Source: Methanobacteriota archaeon
GTDB taxonomy: Archaea; Thermoplasmatota; Poseidoniia; Poseidoniales; Poseidoniaceae
Direction of reading: 5' to 3'
DNA length: 17,357 nucleotides
NCBI GenBank assembly: GCA_011525095.1
Contig: WTIV01000104.1
Coordinates: 5,261-22,617 of the forward strand
Of the stretch, positions 7,764 to 13,980 are shown one piece after another. The notes below the pieces were generated by a model. That model was given only the letters and a program-made list of their open reading frames with translations. It ran no database searches and was not told the origin of the DNA. The position numbers and the translations under genes are program-made. The stretch's first letter is position 1; every line of letters starts with the position of its first letter.

Positions 7764-8579
7764 CTATTCTTCCTCAAGTGAATTTTGAGCAACTTGGAGT
7801 TTCAACTCCAATTTTTTCTGTTTTGCTTGTGCAGCCCAATAAACGGTGAAAGATGGTACTAGAATCATACCAAAGCAGCCAATTACAGCAGCTAGTGCCC
7901 ACATGAATTCTGTGGCTGCATCGATTTCAAACTGCTCGACATCTCCTAACTCTTCGTTTACTTGGGTCAAAGTTACAGTTGGTGCGACATCTCTGTTTCC
8001 TTGCTCAATCACTGTAATTCGAACTGAGGTTTGAGCGAAATTTGTAGACAGAATTTCGTCGGACTTTTCAAGCGCTTCATCGATTGAATCTGCAAACAAT
8101 GAGCCTTTTCCTCGTAGCGCAGGATTTGGGTCAGTCAGTGCGATTATTTCTGTGCTCTCTGAGGTAATATTGATTGTGTGGTCCTCGTCTTTCTTACAAG
8201 ACTCCGAACAAGAGAAGTCATCTGCATCAGGGTTTCCCAAGTCGGGATGACTGTAGAGTCCTTCTGAGTTAGAAATTGAAATTGTCGACCCGATACTCAA
8301 CATCTCTCCAGACAGGTTAACCCACGTTAGATTGATTCCGTTTAGATCCGCATCCCAAGTCCATATTGTTCTATTATCGTCCGCATCATAGAACCTGTCT
8401 TCGGAATCGAGTGTTACTTGAGACTCGATAGAATCGGACTCATAAATGTAAACTTCAGTCTCGATTGTTGCGCCGTAAACGGCGTACGCAAGCAAGAAAA
8501 TCAAAGTAAGGCCCATCCCGATTAGCGTGCGCAACAGGTTGGGGTTCTGAGCTAGTGCTTTACGCATGATTCGGGGCAA
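7764..8579 (-). CDS. Membrane protein with two transmembrane helices and a large extracytoplasmic domain
   Basis: The 271-residue protein has a first membrane helix at about residues 16-37 (LRTLIGMGLTLIFLLAYAVYGA) and a second at about 226-250 (FMWALAAVIGCFGMILVPSF). The 190 residues between them are acidic, beta-rich, carry two cysteines (Cys124, Cys128) and NxS/T sites, and so probably lie outside. A short basic and helical tail follows the second helix. I do not recognise a family. A TTG at 8579 has GAAGGA 7 bases upstream; the ATG at 8567 is an alternative. It is the first gene of the envelope operon, 17 bases upstream of the surface-protein gene, and divergent from rps19e. Confidence 0.7.
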   Translation of the reverse strand: MPRIMRKALAQNPNLLRTLIGMGLTLIFLLAYAVYGATIETEVYIYESDSIESQVTLDSEDRFYDADDNRTIWTWDADLNGINLTWVNLSGEMLSIGSTISISNSEGLYSHPDLGNPDADDFSCSESCKKDEDHTINITSESTEIIALTDPNPALRGKGSLFADSIDEALEKSDEILSTNFAQTSVRITVIEQGNRDVAPTVTLTQVNEELGDVEQFEIDAATEFMWALAAVIGCFGMILVPSFTVYWAAQAKQKKLELKLQVAQNSLEEE

Positions 8580-8586
8580 TTATCTA

Positions 8587-8592
8587 TCCTTC
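8587..8592 (-). promoter_or_regulatory. Shine-Dalgarno site GAAGGA favouring a TTG start
   Basis: GAAGGA is placed 7 bases before the TTG at 8579 but 19 bases before the ATG at 8567, so it fits the TTG start better. Confidence 0.4.
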
Positions 8593-8633
8593 AAGAACTC
8601 TGCTGCTCCGTGTTCGCAGTTGCCTTTTCTTGG

Positions 8634-8645
8634 ATATTATAAACC
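8634..8645. promoter_or_regulatory. TATA-like element in the divergent promoter between the envelope and ribosomal operons
   Basis: The 126-base gap between the divergent starts contains one AT-rich element that reads as TATTATAAA on the plus strand and TTTATAATA on the minus strand. At about 25 bases downstream this would place starts near 8665 (plus) and near 8612 (minus), leaving about 40-base leaders with ribosome sites. Whether one box drives both directions, or each strand has its own box, cannot be settled by eye. Confidence 0.4.
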
Positions 8646-8705
8646 ACTATTTGAACAGTGCCATTGATATAGGGGAGTAAGGTCGGCAAGTTGCTTGGTG
8701 GTACG

Positions 8706-9197
8706 ATGACGACGTTTTACGATGTCCCTGCTGACTTGTTGAACCCAGTTCTTGCTGGTAAACTTTCCGAAATTGACGCTATTTCTCGCCCGCAGTGGGC
8801 CGACTACGTCAAAACTGGTGTTCACCGCGAGCGTCCTCCTACCCAAGAAAACTGGTGGGAACTAAGGTGCGCTGCTCTTCTTCGAAAGGTTGGCAGAGAA
8901 GGTCCAATCGGTGTAAATGCGCTAGCTCAAGCATATGGTGGAAGGAAGGACAATGGTTCCAACCCAAACACACCTGCAATGGGAAGCCGACACATCATCA
9001 GAACCGCTCTTCAACAACTTAGCGATGCTGGTCTAATCTCCATGAAGGAAACCAAGACAGTACAATCAGTCGACGGTGATCAAAAACTCTACTCAGGAAG
9101 GGTTCTCACTGCATCCGGGCAAAAACTGCTCGACGAGGTCGCACACTCCGTACGCCCTGCAGCCGAAGAATCCTACCCAGGTTTGGCTAAATACTGA
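8706..9197 (+). CDS. rps19e: Ribosomal protein S19e (eS19)
   Basis: The 163-residue protein matches archaeal/eukaryal S19e in order: MTTFYDVPADLL at the start, the RPQWADYVKTGVHRE motif, then QENWWELRCAALLRKV, the GPIGVNALAQAYGGRK winged-helix segment, GSRHIIRTALQQLSDAGLI, and an end in GQKLLDEVA. S19e binds the head of the small ribosomal subunit and is needed for pre-18S/16S maturation. The ATG at 8706 is preceded by GGTGGT with 3 bases spacing. It is the first gene of a translation operon, followed 24 bases later by the PDCD5-family gene, which is the usual archaeal partnership. Confidence 0.95.
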   Translation: MTTFYDVPADLLNPVLAGKLSEIDAISRPQWADYVKTGVHRERPPTQENWWELRCAALLRKVGREGPIGVNALAQAYGGRKDNGSNPNTPAMGSRHIIRTALQQLSDAGLISMKETKTVQSVDGDQKLYSGRVLTASGQKLLDEVAHSVRPAAEESYPGLAKY

Positions 9198-9221
9198 TGG
9201 AAGTGAAGGGAAGTGCCTACT

Positions 9222-9581
9222 ATGACTCTGTCTGCTGATGATGAATTGGCCCAACTGCGTGCCCAGCGCATGGCCCAAATCCAAACTCAGTTAGAGGAGC
9301 AGGCTGCAGCCCAAGCAGACGCAGAAATTCAAAAAGAGTCACAACAGGCGGCAATAGCACAATTAGATGCTGCAATGAAGACAATCCTTACTCCAGAAGC
9401 AAGGTCGAGATTGGCTAGTTTGAATCTAGTTAATCCTGAATTGACCACTCGAGTCAAAACACATCTGGCTACCTTGTCGAGTGAAAAGAAAATTGCAACT
9501 CCAGTTAACGACCAACAACTCAAGCGAATCCTAAGCGGCCTTTCAGAAGGGCGAAGAGAGACAAGCATCAGAAGAATTTGA
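9222..9581 (+). CDS. PDCD5/TFAR19-family DNA-binding protein
   Basis: The 119-residue protein is rich in Ala, Gln and Glu. It starts MTLSADDELAQLRAQRMAQIQTQ, like archaeal PDCD5 proteins ('ADDELExIRxRRMxELQ'), and has the core TILTPEARSRLASLNLVNPE, a hallmark of the family where the three-helix bundle begins, followed by VKTHLATL and a basic C-terminus. Family members bind nucleic acid and are linked to ribosome and chaperonin genes. ATG 9222 is used because it matches the family N-terminus; a GTG at 9213 with AAGGGA directly before it would add three residues. It lies between rps19e and rpl39e. Confidence 0.9.
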   Translation: MTLSADDELAQLRAQRMAQIQTQLEEQAAAQADAEIQKESQQAAIAQLDAAMKTILTPEARSRLASLNLVNPELTTRVKTHLATLSSEKKIATPVNDQQLKRILSGLSEGRRETSIRRI

Positions 9582-9590
9582 GGTGAAAAA

Positions 9591-9746
9591 ATGTCACGCA
9601 ACAAGCCAGCAGCAAAGAAAATCCGCCTACTAAAAGCAGGCAAGCAGAACCGAAGAGTTCCAGTTTGGGTCATGCTCAAAACATCGCGAAACACTGTTTC
9701 TCACCCAAAGCGTCACAACTGGAGACGCTCTAAACTACAGAGGTGA
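9591..9746 (+). CDS. rpl39e: Ribosomal protein L39e (eL39)
   Basis: This 51-residue very basic protein is easy to miss because of its size. It reads MSRNKPAAKKIRLLKAGKQN, then RRVPVWVMLKTSRNTVSHPKR and HNWRRSKLQR, the standard L39e length and pattern (KxRLxKAxKQNRxVPxWV, then NxxxRNWRRxKL). eL39 lines the ribosome exit tunnel. AGGTGA lies 4 bases upstream of the ATG, itself overlapping the last base of the preceding stop region. The stop TGA is embedded in the AGGTGAT ribosome site of rpl31e. Confidence 0.97.
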   Translation: MSRNKPAAKKIRLLKAGKQNRRVPVWVMLKTSRNTVSHPKRHNWRRSKLQR

Positions 9747-9751
9747 TATGA

Positions 9752-10027
9752 ATGGCACGTGCAGCAGTCAGTGAATTAGTAGTACCATTGAGAAACGCTT
9801 GGAACATTACTCGTTACAAGAGAGCTCCAAGAGCAATTCAAATTATCAAAAACGAGGTAGTCAAACACCTCAAAGTACGTGAAGACGAAGAGGTTTGGAT
9901 CGACCCGTCTGTCAATGAAGCAATTTGGGCAAGGGGAATCGAGAACCCACCTCGCAAAATCCGTCTTCAGGTAACAAGGCACGACGAGCCGGATATCCCT
10001 ATCGAAGTAAAACTAATGGAGGAGTGA
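9752..10027 (+). CDS. rpl31e: Ribosomal protein L31e (eL31)
   Basis: The 91-residue protein has the L31e layout: VVPLRNAWNITRYKRAPRAI, then QIIKNEVVKHLKV, and VWIDPSVNEAIWARGIENPPRKIRLQVTR, with the conserved WARGxxxPPRKIRV-type core. It belongs to the large subunit near the exit tunnel, where L39e also sits. It begins 5 bases after rpl39e and shares its ribosome site with the rpl39e stop codon. Length and motifs are typical for archaea. Confidence 0.97.
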   Translation: MARAAVSELVVPLRNAWNITRYKRAPRAIQIIKNEVVKHLKVREDEEVWIDPSVNEAIWARGIENPPRKIRLQVTRHDEPDIPIEVKLMEE

Positions 10028-10029
10028 AA

Positions 10030-10221
10030 ATGGGAAATATTAGACCAACGTTCATCAAACTACGTGCAATCATTCTATGCGAAGAACATGGAGAAAAGTT
10101 CACTGATGATTTTGACCATAACAAGAAGATGGTCGAGCAACTCACAGATGTAGAATCGAAGAAGTTGCGAAATTGGATTGCTGGTTATGTAACACGTTAC
10201 CGCCAGCGCAGAACTGATTGA
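10030..10221 (+). CDS. rps17e: Ribosomal protein S17e (eS17)
   Basis: The 63-residue protein reads MGNIRPTFIKLRAIILCEEH, then KFTDDFDHNKKMVEQLTDV and SKKLRNWIAGYVTRY, an almost textbook archaeal S17e (FTxDFxxNKxxVxExTxxxSKxLRNxIAGYxTR). It belongs to the small subunit. The ATG at 10030 is 2 bases after the rpl31e stop with GGAGTGA just before it. S17e does not usually sit in this operon in other euryarchaea, where aIF6 follows L31e, so the placement is notable. An upstream in-frame extension to 9925 lies inside rpl31e and is not used. Confidence 0.95.
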   Translation: MGNIRPTFIKLRAIILCEEHGEKFTDDFDHNKKMVEQLTDVESKKLRNWIAGYVTRYRQRRTD

Positions 10222-10230
10222 GGTCCTAAT

Positions 10231-10434
10231 ATGGCGATTAGAGTCGCCTGGGATAGAACTCCTGTTAGTGTTCATGGTAGAAAGGATGAATTAGAATCCT
10301 TGATTCACCACTTACGAGAAAACCACGGATTCCGTAAACATTCAATCATCATGCCTGATAGGGAAAATGACGAAGAAGCGGTTGTTTTTCTCTATGCTCC
10401 GTGTGACCCTCGATGGATATCGGAGGTCATGTAA
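10231..10434 (+). CDS. Unknown 67-aa protein in the ribosomal operon
   Basis: The ATG at 10231 is preceded by GAGGT with a 6-base spacing and 9 bases after rps17e; the gene ends in TAATG shared with the following methyltransferase start. The product mixes basic and acidic residues (MAIRVAWDRTPVSVHGRKDE, then LESLIHHLRENHGF) and looks like a small alpha/beta domain with strands at residues 2-6 and about 50-56 (VVFLYAP) around a helix at about 20-32. I do not recognise the family; it is neither L18Ae, aIF6 nor prefoldin. Placement and translational coupling suggest a translation or RNA-modification link, but that is inference. Confidence 0.6.
   Translation: MAIRVAWDRTPVSVHGRKDELESLIHHLRENHGFRKHSIIMPDRENDEEAVVFLYAPCDPRWISEVM
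10422..10427 (+). promoter_or_regulatory. Shine-Dalgarno site GGAGGT for the SpoU-type methyltransferase
   Basis: GGAGGT is a near-complete match to the archaeal anti-Shine-Dalgarno sequence and lies 6 bases before ATG 10434. It decides that start over the in-frame ATG at 10413, which lies upstream of it, and ATG 10446. Confidence 0.75.
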
Positions 10435-11246
10435 TGGGGGACAGGATGGAAGTTCCATTACCAAAATCAAGTTATGATTTGGATATCGTTCTGGTTGGGA
10501 TAAACCATCCTGGAAATCTAGGAGCAATCTGCAGGACAATGCTCAATCATGGTTTTGATAAACTCTCGATGGTAAGTCCAAACTGCTCGGCAGAAGACGA
10601 AGAAGCGAGGAATAGGGCCAAACATTCAGGCAGAATTCTAGATAGTGTCACAGTTTACGACACCCTAGAAGAAGCAACCTCCTCCTCATCTCTAGTTGTT
10701 GGTACAAGTGGAAAGAGAGAAGTCGGTTCTAAAGTCCTCAAGCGACACTTTGTCCTTCCTTGGGAATTTGCAAAGATGCTGAGAGATTTTGAGGGTAAAG
10801 TCTCACTAGTCTTTGGAGAAGAAGGCAAAGGATTGTCTACAGAAGATCTCGATAGGTGTGATTTCTTGCTCACTCTACCAACATGGGAAGGCTACCCAAT
10901 AGCAAATCTATCACAAGCTGTAGGACACTGTGTGTATGAATTGCACAGGGACAGAGTGATTCATGGGACTATGGTTAGGGGTGTAGAAAAAGAACGTGCA
11001 TTAAATCCCGAATTGAGAAAAATTTTGAAACAGTCAATCGATGATTTCACTGCCTCTCTTGACGGTGATAAGAACGAATTGATTGGTGATGTATTCGACA
11101 GAGTCATTCTTCGTGGATTACCAATTGATTCTGAAGCAGAGCGTATGATTGGTTCATTTGTCCAAGCTGCAACAGCTCTCCAGAAACTCTCAGATGATGA
11201 GAACTGGAAAAGAGAGAGGCGCAAGCGTGTCAATCCGAATAAGTAG
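10434..11246 (+). CDS. SpoU/TrmJ-type 2'-O-ribose RNA methyltransferase (SPOUT family)
   Basis: The 270-residue protein has the three SpoU motifs: VGINHPGNLGAICRTMLNHG (residues 21-40), FGEEGKGLS (128-136) and LPTWEGYPIANLSQAVGHCV (148-167), which form the SAM-binding trefoil knot. The first 170 residues match the TrmJ/CspR-like class that acts on tRNA position 32 or on rRNA, methylating the ribose 2'-OH with SAM as donor. The C-terminal 100 residues are helical and charged, as in TrmJ. The substrate cannot be told from sequence. The ATG overlaps the preceding stop by one base (TAATG), so it is translationally coupled at the end of the ribosomal operon. It is convergent with queD, 22 bases apart. 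Confidence 0.88.
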   Translation: MGDRMEVPLPKSSYDLDIVLVGINHPGNLGAICRTMLNHGFDKLSMVSPNCSAEDEEARNRAKHSGRILDSVTVYDTLEEATSSSSLVVGTSGKREVGSKVLKRHFVLPWEFAKMLRDFEGKVSLVFGEEGKGLSTEDLDRCDFLLTLPTWEGYPIANLSQAVGHCVYELHRDRVIHGTMVRGVEKERALNPELRKILKQSIDDFTASLDGDKNELIGDVFDRVILRGLPIDSEAERMIGSFVQAATALQKLSDDENWKRERRKRVNPNK

Positions 11247-11268
11247 AAACGTCTACGTCTTCATTAAA

Positions 11269-11715
11269 TCAGATGCTACATGTTGCGCTATTTGCACCAT
11301 GTTCCCTTACGGTCACACTTTCTACCCAGCATCTATCACCATAGTTCTCCTGAATTAGGCTGGTTGAAAACTCCATTGCCATCTTTGCGAACATTTCAGC
11401 ACCCGTTGATTCTACTATTACCATCTGAATGATGCCTTCTTCATCTAAAGATTTGAATTTCGATAATGCTGGGTCATCAGAGGCGACCAGTGTTTTGTGG
11501 TCAAAGTGATTTCTAAGCCATTTTTCTAATTGCTTTAACCCACCAAAATCTACTACCCAATTTCTTTCATCTAACTCATTTGAACCAAATTTGAATTCAA
11601 ATTCAAGGGAATATCCATGGATGTATTTACAATGGCTGTCTGCTTTCCATTGACGGAATGCCGCAGATAAGCCCCTTTCATGCCCGTATTTCTTCGAAGA
11701 ATAATATTTGACCAT
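11269..11715 (-). CDS. queD: 6-carboxytetrahydropterin synthase (QueD), divergent HGY variant
   Basis: The 148-residue protein belongs to the PTPS/QueD family: it converts dihydroneopterin triphosphate to 6-carboxytetrahydropterin in the preQ0 route. Cys29 fits the catalytic cysteine, in SHCKYIHGYSLEFEF; then DFGGLKQLEKWL (residues 56-67), FDHKTLVASDDP with catalytic-type His73, and VESTGAE with Glu102. The usual HGH zinc motif reads HGY here (His33, Tyr35), and the first zinc histidine of the family (SAAH) appears as SAAF. His12 or His28 could complete the zinc site, so activity is probable but unproven. The ATG is 4 bases after GGGTGAT and 1 base after the queC stop, the last gene of the operon. 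Confidence 0.85.
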   Translation of the reverse strand: MVKYYSSKKYGHERGLSAAFRQWKADSHCKYIHGYSLEFEFKFGSNELDERNWVVDFGGLKQLEKWLRNHFDHKTLVASDDPALSKFKSLDEEGIIQMVIVESTGAEMFAKMAMEFSTSLIQENYGDRCWVESVTVREHGANSATCSI

Positions 11716-11716
11716 T

Positions 11717-12805
11717 TTAATCACCCTTGAAATCTAAACAAATCGAGTTGATGCAATATCTGGGGCCACGTGCCTCATGGAATAGATGTCCAAGATGTGA
11801 GTCGCACTCTGAACACCTCACTTCAATTAGAACCATGCCATGACTCGTGTCTTTCAACTGGGTGATGTTGGCTGATTCGTCTTCTTCACTGAATGCAGGC
11901 CAGCCGCAACCAGAATCGAATTTTGAATTCGATGAGAAAAGAAGTTTGTCGCAGTCCGCGCAATGGTAGTTTCCTGGTTCGAAGTGTTTGTCGTATTCTC
12001 CAGTGTATGGTCTCTCCGTGCCGTTTTCTTTCATCACATAGTGGCGTAATTGAGCCTTTAGAGCTCCGGATAAAACAACCTCCCAAGAATCAATATATTC
12101 AACTGGGTCTTTTCTTCCTATGTCATGGAAAGCGAGTATTCTTTCAACATCTGCTCCGCTTTTACCACTAGACCTACCCTCTTCATCAGGGTTGTAACTT
12201 GTGTTAGTATTAGCAAAAATCGTGTCAAAATCCAATCCAAGTTTTTGACATGAAATGAGTGCATCTCTGAGAATAGTTGTTTTGTCACCATCAATATATG
12301 GTAAGTTGAAAGATACTCTTTCACTATCCCAGTTGCCCATTGCAAACGATTCACCAATCGATTCATAGAATTCGGGCCTACAATCAGGATATATTGCGTG
12401 GTCTCCAGAATGTACGCCTAGTGCTATGTCAACGTCGACATCTTCTCTTATTGATGTGGACAGTGCGTATCCATACAATATTGATGCAAAAATCGCATTT
12501 CGATTGGGCACTACAGTTGCCTTCATCTGTTCCTCTTCATAATGTCCTTCCGGCACTTCTAACTCAGTGCTTGTAAGAGCAGAATGGAAGATGCTCATTG
12601 CAGATTTGAGATCTACAACTCTATGCTCAACTTCGAAACCTTTTGATTTTAGGTATGCGATGTTTAATTTCGCACGCTCTATTTCTATCACATGTTTTTG
12701 CCCATAATCATATGACAGGGTGCTAACTTTGTATCCCTTTGATAGTAAGTGAATCAAAAGTCCTGTTGAGTCCATGCCGCCGCTAAAAGCCATCACTGCT
12801 CGCAT
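11717..12805 (-). CDS. queC: Fusion: QueC-like 7-cyano-7-deazaguanine synthase + MsrB methionine-R-sulfoxide reductase
   Basis: Residues 1-240 are QueC: PP-loop AFSGGMDSTGLL (6-17), LSYDYGQKHVIEI, VPNRNAIFASILYGYA (99-114), LGVHSGDHAIYPDCRPEF, and TSYNPDEEGRSSGKSGADVER. QueC normally makes preQ0 from carboxydeazaguanine, ATP and ammonia. Residues 250-362 are a full MsrB: ERPYTGEYDKHFEPGNYHC, FDSGCGWPAF (296-305), TSHGMVLIEVRC, CDSHLGHLF, RYCINS (349-354). MsrB zinc cysteines (282, 285, 331, 334) and the catalytic Cys351 are all present. The four QueC zinc cysteines are gone, giving Ser203, Ser213, Ser216 and Asp219. No stop or frameshift is seen between domains. Start ATG 12805 overlaps the queE stop (TGATG). 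Confidence 0.92.
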   Translation of the reverse strand: MRAVMAFSGGMDSTGLLIHLLSKGYKVSTLSYDYGQKHVIEIERAKLNIAYLKSKGFEVEHRVVDLKSAMSIFHSALTSTELEVPEGHYEEEQMKATVVPNRNAIFASILYGYALSTSIREDVDVDIALGVHSGDHAIYPDCRPEFYESIGESFAMGNWDSERVSFNLPYIDGDKTTILRDALISCQKLGLDFDTIFANTNTSYNPDEEGRSSGKSGADVERILAFHDIGRKDPVEYIDSWEVVLSGALKAQLRHYVMKENGTERPYTGEYDKHFEPGNYHCADCDKLLFSSNSKFDSGCGWPAFSEEDESANITQLKDTSHGMVLIEVRCSECDSHLGHLFHEARGPRYCINSICLDFKGD

Positions 12806-13401
12806 CAGTCAACCCCCATCCATTTGTGTGTTTGCAAAGATAAACGCCAACCAGGAGATTCCTTGACGAGGTTTTCCACAACTGCAAAATTCTTGCCATT
12901 TTGCTCTACAGATTCTCCTTCCATGTAGCATGGTTGAAGAAAATGATGTTCAAAGCCTTGTTTTATGTCATCATACATTGACAAATCCTGCCCACAGTAA
13001 ACTACTTTCAACTCATTACCAGATCGTTGCTTAATTGACACATTGGGATAGAGTTGATCCTTTGGTGACACACATATCCAGTCTATGATTTCTGGAACAG
13101 GAATTGTACCATTTGTCTCTACTGAAAGATTGATTCCATGGGATTTTAATTCTCTACCAATTGTTTCTAAATCCTGCATACACGGTTCGCCACCGGTGAA
13201 TATTACCCGCTCGCAATTGTAACTCAGCACTTTTTCAACAATGTCACTCAGATTCATTTCAGTGTAAGTCAGGAAATCAGTATCACACCATTCACATCGC
13301 AAGTTACAGTTGCCAAACCTAACGAATACATGTGGTATACCTGCATGGTATGCCTCCCCTTGAACGGAGTGAAAAATTTCGACAATTGGGTAAGTCGTCA
13401 T
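12805..13401 (-). CDS. queE: 7-carboxy-7-deazaguanine synthase, radical-SAM enzyme (QueE)
   Basis: The 198-residue protein converts 6-carboxytetrahydropterin into 7-carboxy-7-deazaguanine with SAM and a [4Fe-4S] cluster. It begins YPIVEIFHSVQGEAYHAGIP, the QueE start with its short SxQGE motif, then VRFGNCNLRCEWCDTDF with the cluster cysteines Cys32, Cys36 and Cys39 (CxxxCxxC). FTGGEPCMQ is the SAM-binding GGEP motif, and VETNGT follows. The length and short form are typical for QueE, which has a trimmed barrel. It is one base-overlapped with queC and 9 bases after folE. Its role in the operon is certain by pathway logic; whether the product goes to tRNA archaeosine or to another use is not shown. 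Confidence 0.93.
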   Translation of the reverse strand: MTTYPIVEIFHSVQGEAYHAGIPHVFVRFGNCNLRCEWCDTDFLTYTEMNLSDIVEKVLSYNCERVIFTGGEPCMQDLETIGRELKSHGINLSVETNGTIPVPEIIDWICVSPKDQLYPNVSIKQRSGNELKVVYCGQDLSMYDDIKQGFEHHFLQPCYMEGESVEQNGKNFAVVENLVKESPGWRLSLQTHKWMGVD

Positions 13402-13410
13402 CGGATCAAC

Positions 13411-13980
13411 TCACAATGGTGGGCTACGGATTAATTGCATCAATTCACTACGGGCCTCACTCTTGTCAAAGAACACACCGCGCATTGCACTGGTGGTCAT
13501 AACTGCATTCTGTTTTGATACCCCTCTACACTGCATGCATCCATGCGAAGCTTCGATGATAACTGCTGAACCTAGAGGGTTCAGATGTTCTTCGATATCA
13601 TCTGCAACACCGTTAGTTATTCGCTCCTGGTTCTGAAGTCTCCTTGCGTGCAATTCAACAATTCTAGCGAGTTTGCTAATTCCAACAATTCTCTCTGTTG
13701 GGATGTAAGCAACATGAGCTCTCCCTCTGAATGGTTGGAGATGATGCTCACATGTTGAATGGAATTCGATATCCCTTAGCAATACAATTCCATCGTAACC
13801 TTCTCCGTTAAATGTCGATGATAATACGTCTGCAGCATCCATCTCATATCCCGCATATATCTCGCTAAATGAGTCAATTACCCTCTTTGGCGTATCGACT
13901 AAGCCTTCCCTAGTATCATCTCCCTCGATGTACTTTAGTATTGTACTAACTGCTGCCATAGCATCTTCTCTAGAAGTCAT
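13411..13980 (-). CDS. folE: GTP cyclohydrolase I, bacterial/eukaryal type (FolE)
   Basis: The 189-residue protein catalyses GTP to dihydroneopterin triphosphate, the first step of the preQ0 and folate/pterin routes. The zinc ligands are visible as Cys77 and His80 in STCEHHLQPF, and Cys148 in SHGCMQCRG, at the same 71-residue spacing as in E. coli FolE. Also seen are GREGLVDTPKR-like 'DTREGLVDTPKRV' at residues 22-34, YIPTERIVGISKLARIVELHARRLQNQERIT (about 92-122) and the closing 'RGVFFDKSEARSELMQLI'. Many archaea use the unrelated FolE2/MptA type instead, so its presence hints at gene transfer. Start ATG 13980 shares ATGA with the ribbon-helix-helix gene and has GGAGGGT 5 bases upstream. Confidence 0.95.
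   Translation of the reverse strand: MTSREDAMAAVSTILKYIEGDDTREGLVDTPKRVIDSFSEIYAGYEMDAADVLSSTFNGEGYDGIVLLRDIEFHSTCEHHLQPFRGRAHVAYIPTERIVGISKLARIVELHARRLQNQERITNGVADDIEEHLNPLGSAVIIEASHGCMQCRGVSKQNAVMTTSAMRGVFFDKSEARSELMQLIRSPPL

Noticed and set aside
9925..10029. Longer N-terminus for S17e starting at 9925
   Set aside because: It lies wholly within rpl31e, while ATG 10030 has a ribosome site and matches the standard S17e start.
11246..11269. Terminator between the convergent SpoU and queD genes
   Set aside because: The 22-base gap has no clear T-run or stable hairpin on either strand.
11269..11724. GTG at 11724 as the queD start
   Set aside because: It falls inside the GGGTGAT ribosome site and 4-base spacing to the ATG at 11715 fits better, as do the family N-termini.
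11930..12090. Chance that the QueC-MsrB fusion is a frameshift or missed stop
   Set aside because: The frame is open with sensible residues through the junction, both domains are complete in the same frame, and no nearby alternative frame continues either domain.
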